A DNA stretch of 64,000 bases from NCBI GenBank assembly GCA_028583415.1, contig CM053273.1, positions 87,208,676 to 87,272,675 on the forward strand, in the 5' to 3' direction. Within the stretch, counting starts at the first letter, position 1; each line of letters starts with the position of its first letter. This DNA is from Protea cynaroides. Taxonomy: Eukaryota; Streptophyta; Magnoliopsida; Proteales; Proteaceae. The translations under genes and the position numbers were made by a program. The notes below the pieces were generated by a model. The model was not told where the DNA came from. It saw only the letters and a list, made by a program, of their open reading frames with translations, and searched no databases. Positions 14,101 through 26,100 of the stretch are shown here, one piece after another.

Positions 14101-17100
14101 TCCTATCTCAGACATGTTCCGCATCTGGGTGTGAGCGAAATTGGAGAACTTTCTCCCTCATCTATTCAAAGAGGCGGAATAAATTGGGCTCTCAACGGCT
14201 AAATGACTTGGTCTATGCCCATTACAACATGAGATTGAGGGTACAATGCTTGAAATTTGAACAAAGAAATGAACAAGAGTTGATCGAGCTAGTCGACGTC
14301 TTCCAACTATCTTCAGATGAAGAGGATCCCTATGTGGAATGGGTGAGAGACAAAGCAGTTCCAGTGATGGATGAGCCTAGTGGGATGCTCGACCCCACTG
14401 TGTCTGCTCCGATGGGTTCTAATCTCGAGCGGTTTATGTCCTCGGATGAGGGTCGTGTACATGCACAGTCGCCTAGACCGTTTGACCCCTCAGCTGGTAC
14501 TGGTAGTGACTCAGAAGGCGATGATGATACAATGGATCAAAGTGGCTGGTCAACTTCTGATAGTAGTGGTGATGATGGTAGTGGTGGTGGTGATGAGGGT
14601 GGTGGTGGTGGTGATCCTAGACCGACTGTACCCATTATTAGATGGACCGGTGAGAGTCAATATACACACGCTACACAGGATTCAGATCATGGTGGATGCG
14701 CATCTTCATCACGGCCTACGACGGGGTATACACGTAGGTCTCGTCAACGGGAACGCCCTTTGCAACCAGTGGAAGAAGAAGAAGATCGTTTCTTTGACAT
14801 CGTTTCTGATCCTGATATTATGCCTAATGTTGAAATTGATAGCATGTCCACAAGTTTTGGAGGACTGAGCATTGAGGGTAGCAGTGGACAGGAGCAGGGG
14901 CAGTGGAGTGCTCATGGATTTGACACCACTTCGGCGTACGGTTCTTATTCCGGTGATGATGATCGCATGAAGGGAAGTACATATGATTATTCCGCTGATA
15001 CTAGTAATGCTACATCACAGACTGATTCAAACTTTGTGGACAATCTCTTTTCAATCCCAAATTTGCAAAGAACCACACCCCCACACCAACCAATATATGC
15101 TCACTTTACTCCACATTATAGTGAATTGTATCCAAGGTTGGATATCTTTAGAAACTTCCCGGATTATGTGTATGAGAAATATGTGGAAGACTACCAGACC
15201 TTCTATAGCCGAAGGATGTTGTGGCAGGATTTTATTTATCAGACCGAGATATATTTTCTTCAGCAAAGTCAATCTGATCAGATAGAACCTGCACGCCACT
15301 CTACATATGATTAGACATTGGGATGGACTAATGGGAATGTATTATTTCATTTTGAGTATTTAAGTCTTTCGTATAATGAGTACTTGTAAATTATGTCATT
15401 TTGTGGGATTTATGATTTATGAATGTATGATTTTTCAATAATGTGATTACTTTTTATGCTTCAAATGTGTTTATATATGTTAAATAAGTATTTTCCTGCA
15501 ATATACAGCCTTAAAATGGCTCTAAAATGGACTTAAAACATCAAAAAATGGCTTAAACCATAAAAAAACCCTGTCGAAACTCCCATTTTTACCTCTGGGA
15601 GTTTCGGCAGGTTTTCGCCGTCGAGATCTCGGTAATCTCTGTTTTCTCAAGGGTCGAGACACCCTCGAGAACCGAGATTTCGAACTATGGTTGAGAGTGG
15701 GAAGAGAGCTCCGCTGCTGCAAGCTTGGTGGTCGGCGGTCGGCAGTCAAAACCCTAGTTTGTCCAAAGTCCAAAGAGAAGCAGAAACCAAAGTGTGAGAG
15801 AGGACGTTGTCGACTCGAGTCTAAGAGAGGAATGAATGAGGAAATCAGGTTAAAAAGTTGTATTTATGGCTCCAAACCCTAAGGGTATAAAGGGCTTTTA
15901 ACATTTCGAATTGGAGCGGATTATATCCGATCCGTTTAGGTCAAATCCGAATTCGGCTCTGCATCCGATTAAAATTATCTGAATTAGAATGTGGATCTGT
16001 TTTTTCCGAATTCGGATTCCTTAAACGGGGTCGAATTCGAATTGAATCCAGATTTTTGGGTATCCATTTACATCCTTACATGTAGCCGAGTCCATTTAGT
16101 TGGGACAAAGCTGAGTTGAGTTATAATTTTTCTGTTTCAGGTTCCGTGTTCTGTTCCATTTTTCTAATAGAAAACATTAATTTATTAAAAAGAAAAATTC
16201 TGCCTTCTTTTAAGGTTTCACTTCTCTAAACTTTGGAGCTAGATCATCGCTCCTGAATTTTGAAAGTAAAGGTTTATCAATAACTCAACCTCATTTACTG
16301 TGAAGATAAAGTTAGTTTCTTATCAAACGCTATATGAGAAAGCTGTTTTCATTGGGATCTGGACAATAATACCTGTACTCCTGTGGCCAGTGTTTCTTGG
16401 GCCGTCAGTTCAGCATTCTGAATGCTGTTTGTGTCGTCAACCAGTAGGCCTGGGACCACGTACTCTCATGTTCTGATCGGCTGATTCCTGAGATCTTGTT
16501 TGTTTTGGAATATTGACCAGTCAATGGGTCAGCCATCAATACATTCTGGAAGGCATTCAGATTGTTCTGACCTGTTTATTGAGATGTGGAGCCTATGCAC
16601 ATTAATTTCCTATTATTATTAAATGATAAAAGCAAAAGTTTTATGGCAAGGACGTGCATGATGCACTGCATTCTGCCCGTAGAAGATTGATGTGGCAAAT
16701 CCAACTTTGGATATACAGGGAATGGTTTGGGTTGGTCATGTGTTTAATTTCAACCTCAATTGCAATCATTAATCTCAGTGTAATTGCTTACCCTCCCATA
16801 TATGTCCATGCACCCCCTCAAAAAACCTGTACACCTTTTTATAGTCTTGTATTTTTTATGGTTTTTTAGCCACCTGGCAAACTCAGGTCGGGTTGAAACA
16901 TGATATGTGAGAAGGGACCTTGGGGTCTACCTCCCTGTCCACAATCTTTCAACCCTATCTGAGTTGTAATGTGTCAGAACTAGTTGTCCATGCAAAATTT
17001 CTTCTTTTTGCACGATTGTAGCGGATACCACTTCCCAATGATAAAAGATTATGACATAGAGGTATCTTTTTTTTTTTTTTTTTTTCTTTCTTTCTTTATT

Positions 17101-20100
17101 TTTTATGTTTTTTGGATTTTTCTGAAATTCCATATGAGGATGTTGAGGATGCTAGTGTACTGCATGGGTGGGAGCCAGACATTTTCCAACAGTTCACCAG
17201 TGCTGCTTGTAGCAAAGTTCATAAGAATTATGTTATCATGGTTAAAATTAATTCTGTGGTTCTTTGACCTGTAACATTTTGCATGTTTAGGTTGTTCCTG
17301 TGGCTTCGATGTTGACTCCTAACCAATTTGAAGCAGAATTACTGACAGGATTCAGGTACTATTTCCATGTATGATATTAAAATTTCCCGTGCTATGCAAG
17401 CAATGTTTGTTCTGTGTTTATGCCATTTTCCTTTATAATTTTTTTTCCCCTATGTTCAAGGAATTCCTGTCCTTTAATTGCTATTGGAATTTTAACACAG
17501 AGATTGTTGTTGTTATTAACTCACAACCCAACCCGCATTCGGGTGAAGGTACAACTCTCATGGGCGCTGATTAAACGATCGCTCAAATAAACTAATCTTC
17601 GAAACTTTATTAACTTAAAAGCCAACTCAATTAAAGAACAATATTAAAAAGGTCTAAAAAGCCTGTTGGTGACAGTCAGAGTGACAGAGTCTGTACACAT
17701 TAACCATAAAACTGTAAATAAAATTGTCTTTACACTTTAATTTAAAACCTACTACAATCACTCTAATAAAGAAAAACAACTACTAAGGGATAAATTTGGA
17801 CACTCCTTAAGCTTCTCCTGGCTATGCTCCGTCATCTTCATTATCTGAGATATTAAATGTAAGGGTGAATTAACCAGCCCAATAAGATATTATATAGAAA
17901 ATACAAAACACTGAAAACATCCACAAAACAACTCGAATGAATGCAATGCAAGGAAATCTTGGCTTCATTTATTTTTGAACAACCCACATTTAACATATAT
18001 GGCCAAATGTCAGGAATAACTGGCTATCTCTGCCCTATTAAAGAGTTTAATATGGCCATATTTTGGTTGACCTTGGCAACTCGGTCATCCGTACATGACC
18101 CAAATTCTCATCCGCAGCTCCATGGATCACGGCTTAGATGGCAATTACTCACCACCTTATTGTCCGATTCAAGTGGCAATTATCCACTCTATCGTTTTCT
18201 TTAACTCTCTACTTGGCTTAGTGTAGTCAGTTACCTTCAACACCTCATCATCTTTTCAACACATTATTTACAAGTATGTCACAACAAACAACAACAACAA
18301 CAACAACAACAAAGCCTTATCCCAACTAAATGGGGTCGGCTACATGGATTCTTATTTTCCAATCAGCTCTATTAGATGTCATACTGTAAGGACAAAATTT
18401 GTAATTGTTGAAATATAATGAAAAAAATGGAAATGGAGTCGCCACCTAGAAAAGGTCTAGGACCTATATATAATTTCTCAAATGAAAAATACTAATGACT
18501 CTCGTAATGGATTAAGGCTTATGGTCAAACTAGAGAAACAATGGGTAAGTGTCATGTTACAATTTGGGAAGGTGTTAGGCACCCAAATTGTCTAATCCAA
18601 AGATTAGTCTCCATATACTATCCTTTCCTATCCTAATTTAAATTATAGGCAATGGCTAAACAAAATTTGACAGGTACCAGACCTAGGTTCTAGATATATT
18701 TCAATCTAGGAGCAAGCCATACAATTGTGAATACAATAGAAAGAAGAATTAAAAATGTGATATAGATCAGAAATAAAATGATTGGTTGACGGACCAATCA
18801 GCCAATTTCGAGTTACAAGTACGCAACTCTTAACATATTGACAGATAAAATCATTTTCAACTACTGAAGCGTAGTCCAAAGTTTGAATGCAATGACTTGA
18901 AATTAATTCTAAAATTTCAAATGATATGAAAAATGGAAAGTAAATTAAAGTAATTTAGTTTAGGACTGAACTCGAATGATAAGCACTCAAGCTACCTACG
19001 TATCTCAGGATAAGCCCAAGAATCAAGCCCAACGTAGTTCAACCGCTTGGATTGGTAAAATGGTAGATTCTTATAGCCATTAGTCAAGCTAATAGGTCAT
19101 CTAGGTTTAGGATATTGAATAAACTCCTACAGTCACTAGTTAAACTGGTAGGCCGTCTATGTAAAGCAATCGAATAGACTTCTACAGCCACTAATTAAGC
19201 TGGTAGACCGTCTATGTACAAATAAGGGTTTAAAGGGACTTCCATGCAATGATGGAATGCTTGCCCAGGATTGAAAGGGACTTCCATGCGATGATGAAAT
19301 GCTTGCCCAAGATTGAAAGGGACTTCCATGCGATGATGGAATGCTTGCCCAAGGTTCCATGCGAAGATGGAGAATTGAAATTGGATTTGAAATTTGAAAT
19401 TGAATTGAAATTGAAATTGAAATTGAATTTGGAATTGAAATTGAAAATTGAAATTGAATTGAATTTGGAGTTAAAATTGAAATTGAAATTGAAATTGAAA
19501 TTGAAACTAAATTGACTTTGAAATTGAATTTGAAAATATAATTGAAATAGTAGAGTTTGAAAACACAATTAGAAGCAAATGTGCAAAAATGCTAGATTCA
19601 TAATGACGCAAATTGAGTATTATTGCAACCCTCATTGCAATTGGATTGAGCTTGGGTGATGGATACCCAGACAACCTACGTATCTCGAGGTGAGGTCCGA
19701 GAATCAAGCCCATACGTAGTTTGGAATGAACTATGCGTGAAAAATATAAAATGATCTATACTTATCAACACGTGAGAGTGTGCTCTCGATATTGGAAGAT
19801 GGGCATTGGAGTCTCGCTTTATTTTACATACACTTACACATTCACATTCATTCGCGCATCACAATCGTGTGAGTCCGCATTGCACGGAAATAATTACAAA
19901 AAACTATACAAATTCCTATGGGATACATAAATAGGGATTGGGAATCAAAACTATTAATACATTTTCCTTTCACATTTATGGGATACATTGCAGGGGGTAG
20001 GGAACGTCCTAGTCTATCCCGCCCGTTATTATACCAGGGATGGCAAGTGCCGCATGCATATCGTATTACCCACCCGCATCGAATAATCATGGGCGCACGA

Positions 20101-23100
20101 TGGCCGAACCCATATACCACATAAAGTAGAGTTAGGGCGTTACTTGCCTGTGAGTAGAGGTGTATGCCAAGGGAGAAGAAATGATCCTGTGTGCTTTTAA
20201 CGCCGTATGAAATATTAAAGACACTCACGTCTCGACATTATCTGGAGTTGTGTTGCCGGAGCAAGAAAACATCGGCTCACCCTCAGGAAGTCAGATTTTT
20301 CCATTGAAGAAATAAAAAGAGAAAAAAAGCCAGATCGCCATGAGAGAACGCTGAACCGTTATTGTTGAAAAAGAGCAAAAATCAGATTATCTTCATCAGA
20401 NNNNNNNNNNNNNNNNNNNNNNNNNNNNNNNNNNNNNNNNNNNNNNNNNNNNNNNNNNNNNNNNNNNNNNNNNNNNNNNNNNNNNNNNNNNNNNNNNNNN
20501 NNNNNNNNNNNNNNNNNNNNNNNNNNNNNNNNNNNNNNNNNNNNNNNNNNNNNNNNNNNNNNNNNNNNNNNNNNNNNNNNNNNNNNNNNNNNNNNNNNNN
20601 NNNNNNNNNNNNNNNNNNNNNNNNNNNNNNNNNNNNNNNNNNNNNNNNNNNNNNNNNNNNNNNNNNNNNNNNNNNNNNNNNNNNNNNNNNNNNNNNNNNN
20701 NNNNNNNNNNNNNNNNNNNNNNNNNNNNNNNNNNNNNNNNNNNNNNNNNNNNNNNNNNNNNNNNNNNNNNNNNNNNNNNNNNNNNNNNNNNNNNNNNNNN
20801 NNNNNNNNNNNNNNNNNNNNNNNNNNNNNNNNNNNNNNNNNNNNNNNNNNNNNNNNNNNNNNNNNNNNNNNNNNNNNNNNNNNNNNNNNNNNNNNNNNNN
20901 AAATTATTTTTTAATTGCTGGAAATTATTTTTAGATATTTTGTGAATAAAGAAACATACAACAACAGAAATCGAAATCTGAAACCGTAGGACTGTAGATC
21001 GGCCAACGGTGATTAACATATAAATAGGTCATCATCATCAAATGAGTAATAATAATAATTATTTTAATTTTTAATTGCTGAAAATTCATTTTTAAATGCA
21101 AATAATTGAAAAAAATATCAACAACAACCGAAATCGAAATTTGAAACCGTAGGACAGTAGATCGGCCAATGGTGATTAACATATAAATAGGTCATCATCA
21201 TCAAATAAGTATAAATAATAATTATTTTAATTTTTATTTGCTGAAAATTAATTTATAAATGCAAATAATTGAAAAAAAAAATACTTACAACAACCAAAAT
21301 CGAAATCTGAAACCGTGAGCTCGTAGATCGGGCTCACGTATCTAACATATAAAAATTTCATCACATTTTACCATTATTTTTTTCTCTCTCATAGTTTGAT
21401 ATAAAAATCTCTTTTTTGGGCAAGAATCTTACCTTCAACAGTTGATATGAAGCTCCCACAGCAATCCCCATAGTCCGAAGCACCACCCGTAGCAAGTTGC
21501 AAGTCCAAAAAAGAAAGAATGAGGAAGAAATGAGGAAATTTTCAAAAAACTAACAAAACAGAGTAAACAGCAGTTCTCGACCCAGAACAGTGACCTTTCT
21601 CTTTTATAAAGAGAAAAAAAAAAAAAAAACCAAAAAGCAATTTCTCATGCCGCAATAAATTGCGAGAAATTGCAATAATTAGCGAGATAGTGCGAGATTT
21701 GTAGAGATCTCGATGGCGATAACATGCATCTGCCAAGACGAAAATAGGGCCGATCCCTGTTTTCGTCTCGGCTACTGTTGAGAATGGCGAGATCTTGCCG
21801 AGATTTTATTCCATGAACGAAAGTAGCAGCAATAGCGAGAGATTCAACTTGAAACAATGTAGTAACAGAAGTAGCAGTAGCAGCAGCAATAGCAGCATGC
21901 CAGCAACAATAGTGGTAAAGCAGGACAATATAGGTCACAGTAAACCAAACAACAATAGCACAAGCTTCACCTTGAACCAATATATTAACGGAAGCAGCAA
22001 TGGTAGTAAAGCAGTATAGTATAGGTTTCTGTGAACCAAGCAGCAACAACAGCTTAAGCTTCACCTTGAATCAATGTATCAACAGAAGCAGTAGTAGCAG
22101 TAGTAGTAAAGCAACACAATATAGGTTATTGTGAACCAAATAACAACAGCAACACAATATATGTCACTGTGAACTAGGTAGTAACAGCAGCACAAGCTTG
22201 ACCTTGAACCATTGTATCAACGGAAGTAGCAGTGGCAGCAATAGTAATAAAGTAGCATAGTATAGACACCTAGTAGCAATAGCAGCAAAAGTGGTGGCTT
22301 TAACACGACCAAAGAGGCAGTAGAACTTGCATCAGGTAGGTAGTAGAGGCTGCATCCTGCATATATAATCCTCCTTTCACGTGGAACATTCCACGTGGAC
22401 AAATTACGTTGGGAGACAACAACAGTAGGATATAGAGGAAGATAGGAACAAGATATCCAAATTTTAAAACTATTCAACGGTTAGATTAAGAAATATGGTG
22501 AACTCTTAGTGTAACTAGAAATAAGATAATGAGGCACGTGGATTTTTGACATTAATTAAAACTTAAAAGGTTGAAGATCCAAACAGCAGATGTGGACAAA
22601 AAATAAGATGGAAAGCTAACTCAATAATAGTATGTTGAATTGATCAGCAATTAACAGATCAGATAGATCTTATACAACAGATCAGATCGATAGAAGTAGA
22701 GAGAAAAGCAGTAGAAATTGAAATCTGTTCTTGATAGATCAGTAGCAGGATATCTCAACAGCAGGTTAAAAAAAAAAAAACTAGAAACTAATAATAGGAT
22801 GCAGCAGCAGCATTGGTGGCTGCATACCAGAACAAAGGCCTTTTAAATGACTCTCAAAACGGCACTTGCTCTGATACCATGTAACAAAATAGAAAAGGAA
22901 GGCTACCCAACAACAGAAAACAGTGAGAGAGAGAGTGTGTAAATAAGTCCTCCTCCTACTGCTGTATATATATAGAAAGCAAAAGAGAGCAAAAATAGGA
23001 CTTAGGACTCTCTTCTAGTTACAATCCATCTAGGTAGAAAGACCTAGTCAACAAGACCAATTCCTAGTCTATTTAGGGCCCGTTTGATAAAACTTCTGTT

Positions 23101-26100
23101 TTTGGATTCTGGATTCTGGTTCAAATTTGGATTCTATTCAATGCTATTCCAAAATTATTTTGGAGTAGAAACTTGTTTGATAATGCAATTCTGAAATGGA
23201 TTCCAGAGTATCTTTGAATTAGAAACATGTTTGATAACACACTTATCCCTCCAATCAAAGTCTAGAAAAACAATTGTGGTAGTGGTGGGTGGTGGTGGTA
23301 GGAGGTGGTGGTGGTGGGCGGTGGTGGTCGTGCTGGTGGTGCTGGCGGTGGTTGTGGTGGTGGTGGTGGCGGCGGCGGAGGCGGCGGTGGTGGTGACGGG
23401 TGGTGGTTGTGGTGGCTGTGGTGGGTGGTGGCGACGGTGGTGGTGGTAGTGGTCAAGTGAAAGTCATGTGAGAATCAACTCTTTTCTCTCTCAAAAAGTT
23501 GATCAAACAGCTTGGAGCAAGTATTTATGACTCCAAAAATTTGGATTCTGGAGCCATTCTGAATCCGGTTCACTCTGTGGGAGTTGGAATCCAACCAGAC
23601 TTACCAAACGCGCTTCTACTCCAAAATGGCTTCTTGGGAGCCAGAATCCATAGAATCTACAAGCAGAAGTTTTATCAAACAGGCCCTTAAGACACAATTG
23701 GTAATGGGCCTTTATAATTTGGCCCACTACGAACATAAACAAAATAAAGTCAATCGGTAATGGGCCTGATAATCAGGTCCATTACTTACATTATTTATTA
23801 TAACTAAAAGGGGGGGGGGGGAATAGGCCTAAGTTAAGTGGGCCCATTCCCTTACAATAACAACCCCTTATATCTTAACAAGAACTCTTGAACATAACCC
23901 TTTATTTATCTTAAAACACTTTTGGAGCTCTAACTTGAAGATCATTTTACAAGAGTTGTGAGCACACATTGGGATTGATCAAGCACTTCATCTTGAATAC
24001 CTACCTTAGGTTAGTACTTTATGGTTTGATTTGTATAATTGGCTATCAAGAGCCTTGTTCTTTACACTTCATTGCAAGTGTTGTAAAGGAGAAAGGGTGT
24101 GCCTATTGTTGGTTGATCATATTGATGATCTGTGAGATTCAATGGTGATACGGAAAAAAAAAAAAACGTGGGGTTTTGATAGTAAGCCTTAACTGTTGTG
24201 TAAAAAAGTTTGCTTCCTACCTTGGAAAGGAGAGTGTTAGTGGATTCCAACTAAGGTGCTTGTAGAGTGGATGTAGGACGGGAGACCCGTGCTGAACCAC
24301 TATAAAGCTATTGTGTCAAACACTCTCAATATCTCTCTACGCCCTTTGCGGTTGTTGTGATCAATAAATCTACGACCTTGAGTCTTTGGGAAGAATTGGC
24401 TAAATTCACCAATTCAGCCCTCTTGGTTTCCTACCGATCCTAACAGCCAAGATCTTTCGAAAGCACGCATGCTGGAGTGGTGGAGGGATGGGAGTTATTG
24501 GACTTTCATTAGCATGGCCATCTGGTCATTAGTGTGGATCAGTATTTTGTTTTAAATAATGATCCTATTTTAGGTTATTGGAGGTATTTTCTGATTTTGC
24601 ATTGGTTCTGTTCAGGTTTTAGTCCGGCCTTTCAATTCTTGTTTCGGTCAGGTTTATGTTTTTAATTTGAACAGCTTCATATTATAAAATAAGTCTACAA
24701 CACAATTCTATGCATTTCTTGGAATCTTTTGGGTTCTTAAATCTTAATTGTAGAGAGAGCCAAGGGGTTAAGGCTTGAAATATGTGGGTGGGCAGTGGGC
24801 TTATCTAAAGTTCTGCTTTGCTTCTACATCTTTTCTGTTGCACACTTTGTTAGCTGATTAGCTTGCTTAGTAGCTCAAGGAGTGCTAGCCAATCTTTGTA
24901 TTCCTTGATTTTAACTTTTTATTTTTTATTTTTATGAATGAATAATTATATTGACAAAACTCCGAAAGAGGGACAACAAATCTGGGTATCACGAGGATAG
25001 AGCCAGACTCCTTACAAACAAGGGCAAGCCCAAGAGAAGAGGGGATTTACAACAAAGAGAGGGATCCAAAGAGGGAGAGCAAGGGGGGGGGGGGGGAAGC
25101 TTGGCCACACCGCCTCAGCCATTGTCCAGGTTCCAAGAGGATAGAATGAATCTATTCCTCTCGGAAATCTGGGAGGGGAGAGAGATGGGCATGGTCAATC
25201 CACGCACATCAAATATAATGGCCTTCCAAATTTGATCAAAGGATTTTGATTTAGCCACCCACATGCGCATATTTCTTTCAAACCAAATATGGCATACTGT
25301 CACCGAGAAAGCCAGTTTGCCCAGAGTGTCCCAATTATCATTTCCTTTAAATTTCTTGATTATCCATCTCCATTCTTGCTCAAAAGGCTGGATTCTTCTA
25401 TAGTACGGCCAGCACTTCCCTAAGATCTTCTCCCAAATCCTATTAGAGAATGGGCGCTCAAAAAACAAATGATAAAGGTCTTCATCAGTAGCCCAACGCA
25501 GACCACATCTAGCACTAGATATGATTCTCCTATTACATAAGAGAGCTCCGGTAGGGAGGGATTGAGTTACGACTCTCCACAAAATAAAACTGTGACGAGG
25601 AGAATATCTCTTGAACCAAACCACATCATTCCCGTGATTTTAGCTTGTTAAAACAGAAAGGGTAAAAATTTAGCTGATTAACTTGCTTTGTAGATCAAGG
25701 AGTACTCGCCAATAGGAGATACACCTGCTAAATTATATGGTCAGTTTCTCTCTAAGAGACCCTACTTGTGGTGTGCAGCCACCTATTGCTGCAGATTATT
25801 ACTAAGCTACAGGGGAAACTTCCTATGCACCTGTCCTAGGCTGCCACTTTAATCTTTCTTTGCATATTTTTGTTGCTATTTTGTATCTCCACCAGATGAA
25901 GTGATGTATGAGATGTGTTTGCATTTCTAATTTGACTTGCTAATGTTCTTCTTGATGTAGGAAACATGTATTGGAGTAGGAGTCATCTCTCACTTTTGTC
26001 GCTCCTCTTTTATATGAAATTGGTTCTGTGCTTTTCCACTGATGTATATAGCTGATATAATTGTAGGGCACAGGGGATCTAATGGCTGCACTATTACTGG

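Larger units (their letters stand above)
10469..15689 (+). mobile_element. hAT DNA transposon, 5.2 kb, with 8-bp target duplication
   Basis: The ends are CATAGTTTTAAAACTCG and, inverted, CATAGTTCGAAATCTCGG. Perfect 8-bp repeats GTTGAGAG flank it (10461-10468 and 15690-15697). The left subterminal part is rich in GGTCGAGATCTCGAC-like motifs, followed by an array of about 150-160 bp tandem repeats (about 10900-11570) and a four-exon transposase gene. The matching target duplication suggests a fairly recent insertion, but the transposase is broken. It sits inside the outer hAT-like element in SOS4 intron 5313-17290. Confidence 0.93.
8113..16078. mobile_element. Outer hAT-like nonautonomous element, interrupted by two later insertions
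   Basis: The left end TAAGCTTGGAAATTGATCG and the inverted right end TAAGGATGTAAATGGATACC are flanked by perfect 8-bp repeats CATGTAGC (8105-8112 and 16079-16086). Its own sequence is 8113-8328, about 9621-10460 and 15698-16078. It is rich in CGAATTCG and ATCCG motifs and carries a short GGTCGGCGGT-type repeat. It contains the related copy 8337-9612 and the hAT transposon 10469-15689. The hAT assignment is inferred from the 8-bp duplication. Confidence 0.85.
18389..20350. repeat. Dispersed repeat block, probable LTR or LARD-type relic
   Basis: It contains GGAGTCGCCACCTAG and GGTGTTAGGCACCC motifs, common in plant LTR-retroelement-derived repeats. It also has two copies of CTACCTACGTATCTC followed by GAATCAAGCCCA and CGTAGTT (about 18993-19041 and 19671-19722). 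No gag or pol is readable. The family is not certain. Confidence 0.45.
22866..23862 (-). mobile_element. Copia-type LTR with primer-binding site, reverse orientation, split by a MITE
   Basis: On the - strand an LTR-like block begins TGTTATTGTAAGGG (at 23862) and ends GTTACA (22880). It is followed directly by TGGTATCAGAGC, the plant initiator-Met-tRNA primer-binding site (22868-22879). The block is about 370 bp once the MITE at 23076-23686 is removed. No pol domain is seen to its left, so only the LTR and leader, perhaps with the CAG-rich region, are left. Confidence 0.6.

Noticed and set aside
14371..14868. 165-codon open frame overlapping the hAT transposase
   Set aside because: Out-of-frame shadow of the transposase C-terminal tail, which carries the domain matches.
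19073..19360. CRISPR-like repeat array
   Set aside because: The units are contiguous minisatellite repeats without unique spacers, in a plant nuclear context.
19230..19568. Overlapping open frames on both strands (Phe/Asn- and Lys/Leu-rich)
   Set aside because: Both come from the 42-bp minisatellite and the GAAATT microsatellite, whose period keeps frames open.
20362..21019. Long open frames across the gap
   Set aside because: They consist of undetermined residues from the 500 Ns.
23231..23456. Val/Gly-rich and Pro/His-rich frames
   Set aside because: Artefact of the GGT triplet tract in the Harbinger MITE.
24440..24490. Possible missing SOS4 exon (CCAAGATCTTTCG ... GCACGCATGCTGG)
   Set aside because: It superficially recalls the expected block, but the translation does not match the family in any frame and it directly follows an LTR end.
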